Shown one piece after another: positions 7,649 through 14,661 of a stretch of 33,611 nt of DNA; positions within the stretch are counted from its first letter, which is position 1; each line of letters opens with the position of its first letter. This DNA comes from an uncultured Tessaracoccus sp. (GTDB lineage Bacteria; Actinomycetota; Actinomycetes; Propionibacteriales; Propionibacteriaceae), in assembly GCF_947286155.1 (NCBI RefSeq), contig NZ_CAMYPD010000032.1, positions 1-33,611 of the forward strand. Direction: 5' to 3'. The position numbers were made by a program, and so were the translations under genes. The notes beneath the pieces are model-generated. The model was not told where the DNA came from, made no database searches, and was given only the letters and a program-made list of their open reading frames with translations.

Positions 7649-8395
7649 GTGAACGATCAAACGCTGCACTGGCTACTCAACCGCCGCCCCGGCGCCATCG
7701 AGGAGGTGCTCTCGCGCAGCTTCGGCGGTGCACACACCCCGTACCAGTGGTTGGGGCGCGCGGTATCTGTTACCGCTCATCGGGTGCTGGTGCTCGCCTG
7801 CGGCTCCGGTTCGATGGTGGAAGAAGTGGCCCGTGACGGACGGTTGGTGGTGGGCGTCGACTGGTCCGCCAGCGCCATCGCGGTTGCCCAGCGACCGGGT
7901 AGGCGCGAGCTCGTGCAAGGCGATGTGAACTATCTGCCGTTTGGGCCGGCAACCTTCGACGCCGTGGTGAGCGACATGGGGCTCGCGGTCAACGAGAACC
8001 GGATGCTGATGCTCTCGGAAGTCGCCAGGGTGCTGCGCCCGGGAGGTATGTTCGCCGCGCTGACCCCGTCGATGCGCCCCCTGAACTTCGACGACGCGAA
8101 GGAGATGTCGTCACTGGTGCGTATTCTGCGGCGTTTTCCGCACGTGCCGGGGCAGACCGAGTTCCGCGCAGTGCGGCTGCTGCGTTATGCCGGGCTGCAG
8201 AAGGCGGAGGACGCGCGCGCCAAGTTCTACTTCACGGTGCGCAACCGTAGCGACGCTGAACTGCTCCTGGCGGGGCTGCGGGCTACCGACGATGCGGCGC
8301 GCGCGCATGCGGCGGTCGAGCATCTTGCCGATCGAGCGCGGCGTGAGGAAATCCGGGTGCCGCTGCCATTCCGACGCATCCTCGCGCTCAATTAG
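7649..8395 (+). CDS. Class I SAM-dependent methyltransferase (substrate unknown)
   Basis: 248 residues from GTG 7649, which begins one base after the dtxR-type stop codon, implying coupled translation; the frame is open further upstream inside the regulator gene but that part is a shadow. The SAM-binding fold is visible: motif I LVLACGSGSMVEE, the acidic loop VVGVDWSASAI, motif II-like ELVQGDVNYLPFGPATFDAVVSDMGLAVN, and RVLRPGGMFAALTPS typical of UbiE/ArsM-like methyltransferases. The C-terminal third (FRAVRLLRYAGLQ and a basic tail) is not diagnostic. Coupling to an iron regulator does not by itself define the substrate. Confidence 0.75.
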   Translation: MNDQTLHWLLNRRPGAIEEVLSRSFGGAHTPYQWLGRAVSVTAHRVLVLACGSGSMVEEVARDGRLVVGVDWSASAIAVAQRPGRRELVQGDVNYLPFGPATFDAVVSDMGLAVNENRMLMLSEVARVLRPGGMFAALTPSMRPLNFDDAKEMSSLVRILRRFPHVPGQTEFRAVRLLRYAGLQKAEDARAKFYFTVRNRSDAELLLAGLRATDDAARAHAAVEHLADRARREEIRVPLPFRRILALN

Positions 8396-8414
8396 TTGCC
8401 CATCGGGAATGAAC

Positions 8415-8420
8415 TAGGCT
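8415..8420 (+). promoter_or_regulatory. -10 element TAGGCT upstream of trxA
   Basis: TAGGCT would give a leader of about 40 bases ending in the strong ribosome binding site AGGGAAGGA (8452-8460), six bases before ATG 8467. No clear -35. Confidence 0.4.
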
Positions 8421-8466
8421 CGCTGCACGTTGGTATGAAGAGTAACCAAGTAGGGAAGGACTACGT

Positions 8467-8829
8467 ATGGCCACCACGGCACTGACCACCGAGAACTTCG
8501 CGTCCACCGTCGAGGGCAACGAGGTGGTGCTCGTCGACTTCTGGGCTGATTGGTGTGGCCCGTGCAAGCGATTCGGCCCGATCTTCGAGGAAGCCTCCGA
8601 TCGCCACGCCGATGTCGTGTTCGCCAAGGTTGACACCGAGGACGCCCGCGACCTCGCCGCCGCGCTCGAGATCCAGTCTATCCCCACCATCATGGGGTTC
8701 CGTAAGGGCCAGCTGGTGTTCCGCCAGTCCGGCCTGCTGAGCGGCAAGCAGCTCGACTCCCTGATCGAGCAGATCAAGGAGCTCGACATCGACGCGCTCC
8801 TCGAGGAAGCCAAGAAGCAGCAGTCCTGA
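8467..8829 (+). CDS. trxA: Thioredoxin
   Basis: 120 residues, normal thioredoxin length with a short extra C-terminal helix. The redox site W29-C30-G-P-C33-K is intact within FWADWCGPCKRF, and the cis-proline loop SIPTI (P73) is present, as is the conserved GF-x-x-G-x-L segment. It acts as a cytosolic disulfide reductase with thioredoxin reductase. A strong AGGGAAGGA site six bases upstream sets the start. The gene has its own probable promoter and is followed by the repeat-filled gap 8830-9157. Confidence 0.93.
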   Translation: MATTALTTENFASTVEGNEVVLVDFWADWCGPCKRFGPIFEEASDRHADVVFAKVDTEDARDLAAALEIQSIPTIMGFRKGQLVFRQSGLLSGKQLDSLIEQIKELDIDALLEEAKKQQS

Positions 8830-8847
8830 CGCTGAAGAAGCCCGGGG

Positions 8848-8951
8848 TTTCGACACGCCGCCTACGGCGGCTACTCAACCACCGGGAGTGACGCGGGCGC
8901 CCCACCCTATCCGGCCATCGAGTAGGCGACGAAGTCGCCGTATCGAGATGC
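8848..8951. repeat. REP/BIME-like element (two inverted units)
   Basis: Left unit TTTCGACACG + hairpin CCGCCTACGGCGG + CTACTCAACCACCGG (8848-8885); right unit in opposite orientation, CATCGAGTAG + hairpin GGCGACGAAGTCGCC + GTATCGAGATGCA (about 8915-8952). The outer and inner arms of the two units are complementary, giving a cruciform with two side hairpins. Related elements occur at 9056, 18464 and 25273. Confidence 0.75.
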
Positions 8952-8959
8952 AGCGCGAA

Positions 8960-9043
8960 AAAACTTCAAAATCCGTACGCAGATTCGCTTAACCCCCCAA
9001 AATCGGACGGTTTGATCAATCTGCGTACGGATTTTGAAGTTTT
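8960..9043. repeat. Long perfect inverted repeat (26-bp arms, 32-base loop)
   Basis: Arms 8960-8985 and 9018-9043 are perfectly complementary over 26 bases and are AT-richer than the surroundings (core AAAATCCGTACGCAG). The 32-base loop has a C-run (8992-8997) and a possible AACC/GGTT inner stem. It sits inside the REP-rich gap between the convergent trxA and GH31 genes, so it could act as a terminator, but its arms share an ATCC-N2/3-ACG core with the palindromes at 20863-21095 and 31674-31756. Confidence 0.8.
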
Positions 9044-9055
9044 CGTGGGAGGTGA

Positions 9056-9155
9056 TTTCGATACGCGCCCTACGGGCGCTACTCAATCACCGGTGATGGG
9101 GCCGGCGCTACGCAACCACCGGTGGTGGGGCCAGCGGCTACCAACCTCCGGAGCC
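9056..9155. repeat. Solitary REP-like unit followed by decayed copies
   Basis: TTTCGATACG + hairpin CGCCCTACGGGCG + CTACTCAATCACCGG (9056-9092) is one unit of the family seen at 8848. Behind it GGCGCTACGCAACCACCGG (about 9103-9121) and GCGGCTACCAACCTCCGG (about 9134-9151) look like degraded copies of its 3' half. Together with 8830-9055 this accounts for nearly all of the gene-free stretch before the GH31 stop codon. Confidence 0.6.
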
Positions 9156-9157
9156 GA

Positions 9158-11461
9158 TCATGCGGACGCGGTCAACACCTCGGTAAGGGCCGCGACGAGG
9201 GGCTCGGGTAGGCGGGTCACCTCGTCGGGGGTTGCGCCACGGACCGGGGTCTCGCTCAATGCCTGCACCGCGCGCAGCGGCGACGAGGCCTCGTCGAGAA
9301 TGCGTGCCGCGGTGTGTTTGTGGGCGACGGCCGTCTGCGCGCGCTCCAAGATCGCCTGGCAGCGGGCGCGCACGTCGTCGTCGGCCACTACCTCAGGCGC
9401 GGTCCACTCCAGCGGCGAGGTGCGTAGTGTCACGCTGGCCTCGCGCAGCTCGTCGATGCCGCTGCCCAGCAGCCGAACCCGCCAGGTGCGAGTCTCAGGC
9501 AGAATGTGAGTGGCGCCGGTAGGCACGTCGACGGTGAGCGTGCGCGTCGCATCATGCCAGGTGATGCGCGTGGTGACTGTCGCGGGGTCGAGCGCCCCGT
9601 CATCCTCTACCAGCGTGTAGTTGCCATCGGCGCCGGGGGCCACCCACACGTCGAAGAGCTCAGGCAGATCCGCAGGACGGGTACCGCGTGCAGCCAGCGG
9701 GATGATCGCGCCCTCGCGCGCGAGCACGGGAACGGACTCAATATCCCGATGCATCGTCACATACCGGCCTCCGACGTACCGCAACCCAGTGAACACGTCG
9801 ACGAACCGCCCCTCAGGAAGCCACGTGTGCGTGGCCGCGAGCTGGGTGACATCGTCCACCGGGGAAGTCACGGGGGCGACGATGAGCTGACTGCCGAACA
9901 GGTACTGGTTCGGCACGTCGTAGGCACCCTCGCTCAGAGGGTAGGCGTGGTACATGGGCTTGAGCAGCGGGGTGCCGTCCGCCCACTCCGAATAGAGGTA
10001 CGGCACCAGCGCGTGGCGGAGCCGCAGGAACGCGCCCATCACGTCGCTCACATCGTCGCGGTACTGCCACGGTTCCTTGCGGGAGAACTCGTCGTTGCTG
10101 GAATGCAGCCGGTTGATGGGGGAGAACACCCCAAACTGCAGCCAGCGCAGCGCAAGCTCATCGTCGCGCACACCCAGCAGGTGCCCGCCGATGTCGTGGC
10201 TCCAGACGCCGTAGCCGATGTTGGCAGCCGTCGCCGTGAACTCAGGCTGGAACGCCAGCGACGCCCACGACGAGACCACGTCGCCCGAGAACCCGACGGG
10301 GAAGCGATGCGACCCTGGGCCCGCGTAGCGGGAGAGGACCAGCGGGCGCTGACCCCGTCGCGCCATGTCCACCGTGTGGAAGTAGTTCAGGAGCCACAGC
10401 GGGTCCATGCCGTTTTGCGCGACGGAGCCCTGCTGCCAATCGATCCACCAAAAGTCGACGCCCTGCGCCTCCAACGGGTGATGCACCGCCTCGAAGTACG
10501 CCCTCCTAAACGCAGGGTCAGTGAGATTGAAATCGACGGGCAACTCGTCACCCGGTTCTTGCCCCACCATCTCGCACACCCGGTGGTACGCATCCTCGAA
10601 GGCCCGGACACCGTCAGCCGGATGGACGTTCAGCGACACCGCCAACCCGCGCTCGTGCAGGCCCTGCAGGAACGCCTCGGGATCGGGGAAGAGCTCGCGG
10701 TTCCAGGTGTAACCCGTCCAGCCATGCCCAAAGCGGCGCTCCACGTCGGTGATGTGCCAATCCATATCAATGACGGCCACGCTAAACGGCAGCTCGTGGC
10801 GCTCGAACGTGTTCATGAGCTCGTTGTAACTGTCCGCTGAGTAGCGGTGGAACCTGCTCCACCAGTTGCCGAGCGCGTACCGCGGAACGAGCGGCGTGGG
10901 GCCGGTCAGCCGGGCAAAATCAGCCAGCGCCCCTGCGTGATCGCGATCGTGGACGAACACGTACTGATCGACGTGCCCCTCGCGCGGCGCGACGAACTCG
11001 TCGTCGGCGAGCACCTGGAACGATGCCGAATCGTCGAGCACGCTGATGCCGAGATCGCTCACGATGCCGTCGTCCAGCTCGCAACGCCCGTCGACGGTGT
11101 CGAGCGTGCGTGTGGTGCCGCCGAGATTGATGGGCTTGTTGAACAGCCGCGCAAACGGGTTCTCGAAGGGCTGCCCGAAGCGCCAGACCGCATGGTAATT
11201 CGATCGCGCCCGGACGGTGAGCCCGGCAACGCTGGGCGAGGCGCCGTCGTAATCCAGCTGGAACGCCTCCGTGATGATCTGCACACCGTCGCCGCGTTCC
11301 TCGACCACCATCGACGTGCGCTCGACGGGGCGGTCGGTCACCACCTGGGTGGGGCCATCGACGAAGACGCCGTCCGCATCCCACTCAAACCGTACGAGTG
11401 CTTCGCCAAGCACCTGGATTCGCCACGTGGGGCCCTGCACCGTCTGCTGTTCATGCCGCAT
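9158..11461 (-). CDS. Glycoside hydrolase family 31 (alpha-glucosidase / alpha-xylosidase type)
   Basis: 767 residues, usual GH31 length. An N-terminal beta-sandwich (about 1-190) precedes the (beta/alpha)8 barrel: PRYALGNWWSRFHRYS, VAVIDMDWHITD, the nucleophile region VDFWWIDWQQGS (Asp about residue 340), LSRYAGPGSHRFPVGFSGDVVSSWASL, and the acid/base region GVWSHDIGGHLLG; C-terminal beta domains follow. WWIDWQQG is characteristic of a GH31 branch different from classic WxDMNE alpha-glucosidases, so the exact substrate is open. There is no signal peptide, so it should act on imported oligosaccharides. The start ATG 11461 follows TAGGTT by six bases (leaderless). It is an isolated gene, with no transporter or sugar regulator adjacent. 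Confidence 0.88.
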   Translation of the reverse strand: MRHEQQTVQGPTWRIQVLGEALVRFEWDADGVFVDGPTQVVTDRPVERTSMVVEERGDGVQIITEAFQLDYDGASPSVAGLTVRARSNYHAVWRFGQPFENPFARLFNKPINLGGTTRTLDTVDGRCELDDGIVSDLGISVLDDSASFQVLADDEFVAPREGHVDQYVFVHDRDHAGALADFARLTGPTPLVPRYALGNWWSRFHRYSADSYNELMNTFERHELPFSVAVIDMDWHITDVERRFGHGWTGYTWNRELFPDPEAFLQGLHERGLAVSLNVHPADGVRAFEDAYHRVCEMVGQEPGDELPVDFNLTDPAFRRAYFEAVHHPLEAQGVDFWWIDWQQGSVAQNGMDPLWLLNYFHTVDMARRGQRPLVLSRYAGPGSHRFPVGFSGDVVSSWASLAFQPEFTATAANIGYGVWSHDIGGHLLGVRDDELALRWLQFGVFSPINRLHSSNDEFSRKEPWQYRDDVSDVMGAFLRLRHALVPYLYSEWADGTPLLKPMYHAYPLSEGAYDVPNQYLFGSQLIVAPVTSPVDDVTQLAATHTWLPEGRFVDVFTGLRYVGGRYVTMHRDIESVPVLAREGAIIPLAARGTRPADLPELFDVWVAPGADGNYTLVEDDGALDPATVTTRITWHDATRTLTVDVPTGATHILPETRTWRVRLLGSGIDELREASVTLRTSPLEWTAPEVVADDDVRARCQAILERAQTAVAHKHTAARILDEASSPLRAVQALSETPVRGATPDEVTRLPEPLVAALTEVLTASA

Positions 11462-11467
11462 GCCTCT

Positions 11468-11473
11468 AACCTA
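11468..11473 (-). promoter_or_regulatory. -10 element TAGGTT, leaderless start of the GH31 gene
   Basis: On the minus strand TAGGTT is separated from ATG 11461 by six bases (AGAGGC), too short for a normal leader. Confidence 0.5.
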
Positions 11474-11532
11474 CGGGAGGCGCGCCCGAGTAGCACGCGC
11501 GGGCGAAGTCGGCCCTGCAATCGCGACGGTGG

Positions 11533-12471
11533 CTAGGCCTTTCGGATGCCTGCTTCGTCGAGCATGGCCAACGCCTCATCTTCACCTTCGAAGAGCTCGT
11601 CGCCCTCCGCCATGTACGCCGAGGTGTACGCCTCGAGCGCGTCCTTATCGCGGTGCTGCCCGCGCAACGCATCGCCTAGCCGCAGCCAGACGTACCCATT
11701 ACCGAGACCATGTTGCGACTGCATCGCGTACCGGGCAGCGTCTTCGGCAGCCTCGTACTGCTCGAAGCTGAGGCAGACATCGGCCAGCGCGATGTACAGC
11801 ATCAGCGCGTGCTCCCACTGCGTCTTTGGGTCGGGCAGCAGGCGGAGCCCCTCGATGTACTGCTGCGCAGCCTGCGCCTCGTCGTCGCGCTCGACCAACT
11901 CGTCGCCGGACTCCATCAGCGCCACCACCCGACGGTGGGTGGCGTCGTCGAGCTGCACCTGCGGCCTGCCCGTTCCGGGGTCGGGCACCTCGATACGCGG
12001 CGCTCCAGCGGGGCTCGCCGGCGCTGTTTCCGGTTGCGCATGCGAACGGTAAAACTCCAGGTAGGTGGGGGCTTCACCGTCGAAGATCTGCATGCCCTTG
12101 GCCTTCACGATGGCGTCGAAATAGGCGAACGCGAGCTCATCCTTGCCTGCGCGGAAGAACAGCTTCGCCTTCACGAAGTCGACGAGCACGCGCGACTCTT
12201 CGGTGTGCGGCGTGTACGCCTGCTCCAGCAGCTCGAGCCAGCGGGCGGCGTCGGCGATCTCCCCCGCGTCGACGGAGGTGTCCGTGATGCTCAGGGTGAG
12301 CGCCTGCGGGTACAGTTCCCAGCTGAGCTTTGGCTCGGGCAGCAGACTCCACGCCTCCTGCCACTTGCTGAGTGCACCGGACAGATCGTCGGCATTGCGG
12401 GCCTGCACGCCGTCGGCAATGAGTTCGTCGAGGCGGCCTTGCAGCTCGCCGTCTACAGCTGGCCTAGTCAT
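11533..12471 (-). CDS. Duplicated TPR-like protein, candidate immunity protein of the toxin module
   Basis: 312 residues, no signal peptide. The two halves are homologous: residues about 20-150 (ALSKWQEAWSLLPEPKLSWELYPQ, ending IFDGEAPTYLEFY) and about 185-310 (AQQYIEGLRLLPDPKTQWEHALML, GLGNGYVWLRLGDALRG, ending LFEGEDEALAMLDE). Between them lies a Pro/Ala-rich linker. The motif LLP-x-PK-x-x-WE, then GLGN, then (I/F)xGE resembles a TPR family I know as a frequent neighbour of Rhs- and ESX-linked nuclease toxins. It is the last gene of the five-gene minus-strand unit, ten bases after the toxin stop, with an AGGA site eight bases before its ATG: the usual place for an immunity gene. Immunity is inference; a chaperone role is the alternative. 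Confidence 0.65.
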   Translation of the reverse strand: MTRPAVDGELQGRLDELIADGVQARNADDLSGALSKWQEAWSLLPEPKLSWELYPQALTLSITDTSVDAGEIADAARWLELLEQAYTPHTEESRVLVDFVKAKLFFRAGKDELAFAYFDAIVKAKGMQIFDGEAPTYLEFYRSHAQPETAPASPAGAPRIEVPDPGTGRPQVQLDDATHRRVVALMESGDELVERDDEAQAAQQYIEGLRLLPDPKTQWEHALMLYIALADVCLSFEQYEAAEDAARYAMQSQHGLGNGYVWLRLGDALRGQHRDKDALEAYTSAYMAEGDELFEGEDEALAMLDEAGIRKA

Positions 12472-12481
12472 GTTCTAAATC

Positions 12482-13147
12482 CTAACCGCCGATGTCTTTC
12501 GGTTCGCCCTTGAAATCTCGAAGCTCCTTCAACACATCGGACTCGACGTCGCGTATGTCGACACCGTCGGGGAGCGTCACGGGCGGTTGATACGTCATGC
12601 CTGATGCGCCCATGATGCGCCCGTCGCCCTGGTTCAAGACGCCCGGCTGGAGGATGTAGCTGTTGGGGTCGTTCATCCACTCGCGCACTTCGGGCGCCTG
12701 GGGTCCGTAGAATCGCCCGACGTTGTTCCAATACACGACGGCATCGATGGGGTAGTGCCCCATGTCGCACTCGTCGTAGCCGTAGAACTTGCCGTCCTCG
12801 CCCTTGACCTGCACCTTCTTGAGTTCGTCCTTGCTCCAGTCTGCAGGCCCGCCGTCGGGCATGTTTTTGATCTGCGACGGGTCCTCGTCGTGCATGCGTT
12901 CGAGCACATGCTTGCCGACGTTGCTGTACTTGCTGGGGGTGGAGCCGACGAATTTCTTACGCTTGTCGGTGTACTTCTTCTTCGACGCCTTCTCCTCGGC
13001 CTTATCGAGGTTGTCGAAGAATTGCTCGTCGTCCACGCCCTGCATGGAGTCGGGGACGTTCTTGTGGTTGAACTTCTTGCCGACGACGCGACGGAACATG
13101 CCGCCATTGGCCAGGTCGACAACTTCGGGTGGGTATCGCTTCGCCAT
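12482..13147 (-). CDS. GH-E family (HNH/EndoVII superfamily) nuclease toxin, type VII secretion-linked
   Basis: 221 residues. Residues 1-70 are charged and lysine-rich. Residues about 70-90 (TPSKYSNVGKHVLERMHDEDP) and 120-175 (YDECDMGHYPIDAVVYWNNVGRFYG, then PEVREWMNDPNSYILQP) match the pattern of GH-E nuclease toxins: a short S-x-x-G-K-x-V-x-E-R-M strand region followed by DMGH with the catalytic-type H131, then a W-W/N-N-x-GR-x-YG helix. The expected effect is DNA (or RNA) cleavage in a competitor cell. The start ATG overlaps the stop of the WXG100-like gene as TGATG, so translation is coupled; the same frame stays open 72 codons upstream, but that stretch is a shadow of the preceding gene. 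No signal peptide or toxin-specific N-terminal secretion domain is fused. Confidence 0.75.
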   Translation of the reverse strand: MAKRYPPEVVDLANGGMFRRVVGKKFNHKNVPDSMQGVDDEQFFDNLDKAEEKASKKKYTDKRKKFVGSTPSKYSNVGKHVLERMHDEDPSQIKNMPDGGPADWSKDELKKVQVKGEDGKFYGYDECDMGHYPIDAVVYWNNVGRFYGPQAPEVREWMNDPNSYILQPGVLNQGDGRIMGASGMTYQPPVTLPDGVDIRDVESDVLKELRDFKGEPKDIGG

Positions 13148-13626
13148 CAGCCTGCCCTCAACTGACTCGCCGCCATCTGCGTCGCCTGCTGAATGAACAT
13201 GAACGCCTGCTGCCGCACCTGGTAGGCCGCCGGAATCGCTTGCGGCACCGCCTTCGCCACGTTGATCGCGGTGGCGACGATGCTGAGCTGCGCGATGATG
13301 GCCATCTTCAGGGTGCGGATGGTCATCGCGGCCATGTGATGCGCCACCGCGACGGACTGGCACGCCATCTGGAAATCTCGCAGCGAACCGACGTTGCCCC
13401 CGCCGCTGGCCATGAACTCAGCGAACGCGTCGACGGCCTCGCCCTTGTTCTGCGACGCCACCGACTGCGCGGTCTGGGAAATCTCACTCAGCGTGGAGGC
13501 GGCGAGGGACGCGAGCTGGTGCCAATCGGAGGCTCTGCCCTGCAGCGCCGACTCATTGGTGCTGGGGAACGGGAGCCCGACGAACGCCTGCGCCTCGCGG
13601 AGGGCGCCAGGAAGCTGGATACCCAC
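13147..13626 (-). CDS. Stand-alone WXG100-like targeting domain protein
   Basis: 159 residues from GTG 13626. The N-terminus (LPGALREAQAFVGLPFPSTNESALQGRASDW) matches the WXG100-like domain that opens large ESX-secreted polymorphic toxins such as CpnT: a G-x-P-F-P-x-x-(N/D)-E-x-x-L turn followed by a helix with an invariant-looking Trp (W35). The rest is predicted helical, with a hydrophobic helix at about 99-135 (MAIIAQLSIVATAINVAKAV). In CpnT-like proteins this domain is fused to the toxin; here it stops 159 residues in and the nuclease begins as a new gene at an overlapping TGATG. It probably forms a complex with the nuclease to carry it to the ESX channel. The start is two bases after the EspC-like stop. 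Confidence 0.72.
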   Translation of the reverse strand: MGIQLPGALREAQAFVGLPFPSTNESALQGRASDWHQLASLAASTLSEISQTAQSVASQNKGEAVDAFAEFMASGGGNVGSLRDFQMACQSVAVAHHMAAMTIRTLKMAIIAQLSIVATAINVAKAVPQAIPAAYQVRQQAFMFIQQATQMAASQLRAG

Positions 13627-13628
13627 TG

Positions 13629-13946
13629 CTATTCACCCACCTTGGACGCGATGGATTCGTTGTTCGTTTCGCAGCGCTCGTAGGCGTCGCCGGTGTCGCG
13701 CGTGATGCCGGCTTCGGAGCTCAAGCCGCGCGCGATGCCCGCGACGGTGCGCTGGCCAGCGCTGCCGACGGCCATGAGGATCTGGGCGACGGCCGCGTCG
13801 GCTTGCGTGGAGGCCATCGGCACCGTGTCCGCCACGTTCATGAGCCTGCCCAGGATGCCGCTGGCTTGCGACACGAACTGCTGCGCGGTGGTGTCGAGGC
13901 TCCGCGAACCGTTGTGCCACGACGACGGAGAGAACTGGTAGTTCAC
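13629..13946 (-). CDS. EspC-like / WXG100-size ESX secretion-associated protein
   Basis: 105 residues from GTG 13946, whose GTGA overlaps the stop of the upstream gene. The product is a small helical protein: NYQFSPSSWHNGSRSLDTTAQQFVSQASGILGRL, then a Thr/Ala-rich middle and DTGDAYERCETNNESIASKVGE. This size, the first-helix pattern with evenly spaced hydrophobic residues, and the terminal Y-x-x-x-(E/D) motif (YERCE) fit the EspC/ESX secretion-associated family; YxxxD/E is the known C-terminal secretion signal for type VII substrates. It most likely pairs with the preceding or following product for export. An upstream in-frame extension (MEGPRRTYRQGGSA) is open but would overlap the neighbour further and lacks a binding site. 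Confidence 0.68.
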   Translation of the reverse strand: MNYQFSPSSWHNGSRSLDTTAQQFVSQASGILGRLMNVADTVPMASTQADAAVAQILMAVGSAGQRTVAGIARGLSSEAGITRDTGDAYERCETNNESIASKVGE

Positions 13947-14332
13947 AGCGCTGCCACCTTGTCGATACGTTCGTCGAGGGCCTTCCACTCGGCGTCGTAG
14001 GCCTCACGCAGCTCAGCGCCCAGCGCGGCCATCGATTCCAGCGACGAGCCCCCGTCGGCAGCCGCCAACTCGCTCATGAACTGCTCATGCGCCTGCTGCA
14101 GGGCCTCGTTGGCTGCCTGCGTGAGGGCCTCGGCGAGCTCCGGCGCGGTGAGCTTCAAGGGAGACATCAACTCGACGGTGACCGTGCGCCCATCCGAGGT
14201 CACGGCGACCGCTCCGGCGTGACGTTCGACGCGCACACTAGCGGGTTCGGGTAGCTCGGTGGGGAGCTCGCTCTCTTGGTTGCTGAGCACTCGTTCGACG
14301 GTGGCGGACAGAGGTGACTCGGTATACGACAT
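13943..14332 (-). CDS. YbaB/EbfC-like (EspL-type) protein, first gene of the ESX-linked module
   Basis: 129 residues; ATG preceded by AAGGAG five bases upstream. The core AVAVTSDGRTVTVELMSPLKLTAPELAEALTQAANEALQQAHE is the typical YbaB/EbfC pattern: a small beta-sheet followed by a long helix. In ESX loci such proteins (EspL type) are regularly encoded next to EspC-like and WXG100-like genes and are thought to be chaperones or nucleoid-type partners. The unusual part is the N-terminal extension (residues 1-40) with a Glu/Pro-rich stretch. It starts the minus-strand unit that runs through to the TPR gene at 11533; its 3' end overlaps the next start by four bases. Confidence 0.7.
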   Translation of the reverse strand: MSYTESPLSATVERVLSNQESELPTELPEPASVRVERHAGAVAVTSDGRTVTVELMSPLKLTAPELAEALTQAANEALQQAHEQFMSELAAADGGSSLESMAALGAELREAYDAEWKALDERIDKVAAL

Positions 14333-14661
14333 GCTGCTCCTTGTTCGTCAGCGACGCTAACAACGAGGAGGGTCAGTTGTGGCCCCCTGCAAGGCAGGAC
14401 ATCGGAGTTGAGTACTGATACCCAGAGCGCGGATGAGTCAAGATAGATCAAGTTCGTGGTGGTCAGACGAGCCACGAACTTGATCTATCTTTCGGGGCAT
14501 GGCCCAGCAGGCGCCGTGGGCCCGAGCAGCGTCGCTGCTACACACCCGATGTGGCCTGCGAATGGGCAGAATAGGCTCCCGAACTCTATCAAACGGCCGG
14601 TGGCTGCTTCGTGTCAGGGGTGCCTATTGAGGGCCTTGGGTGTCATGGTTGGATAGTACGC
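14333..14661. other. Divergent intergenic region between the toxin module and the transcarboxylase operon
   Basis: No gene is seen. It holds the ribosome binding site of the minus-strand module (AAGGAG near 14338), the palindrome at 14440-14491, a small AGCAGCG/CGCTGCT hairpin near 14525-14540, and a candidate -10 TAGGCT (14572-14577) for the transcarboxylase operon with a leader of about 80 bases. A second candidate, GATAGT at 14652, is only four bases from the start codon. Confidence 0.4.
14440..14491. repeat. Perfect inverted repeat (20-bp arms, 12-base loop)
   Basis: Arms 14440-14459 and 14472-14491 are perfectly complementary, contain AGATAGATCAAGTTCG and are AT-rich for this genome. 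It lies between divergent genes, so a simple terminator role is unlikely; it may be a regulatory site or a mobile remnant. The loop is shorter and the arm sequence different from the other long palindromes here. Confidence 0.8.

Noticed and set aside
8830..9157. Small genes in the repeat-filled gap
   Set aside because: Open frames here are built from repeat arms and have no ribosome binding site.
9506..10840. Plus-strand frame opposite the GH31 gene
   Set aside because: Antisense shadow; GH31 motifs on the minus strand are complete.
13147..13363. Longer toxin with an extra 72 residues at the N-terminus
   Set aside because: The extension (HGRDDHPHPEDGHH type) is the shadow of the WXG100-like gene; TGATG fixes a natural start at 13147.
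14440..14491. Terminator
   Set aside because: It lies between divergent starts, upstream of both neighbours, and has no T tract or gene end beside it.
14611..14661. Upstream start (GTG 14611) for the 5S gene
   Set aside because: Added residues MSGVPIEGLGCHGWIVR do not resemble the family and no ribosome binding site precedes them.
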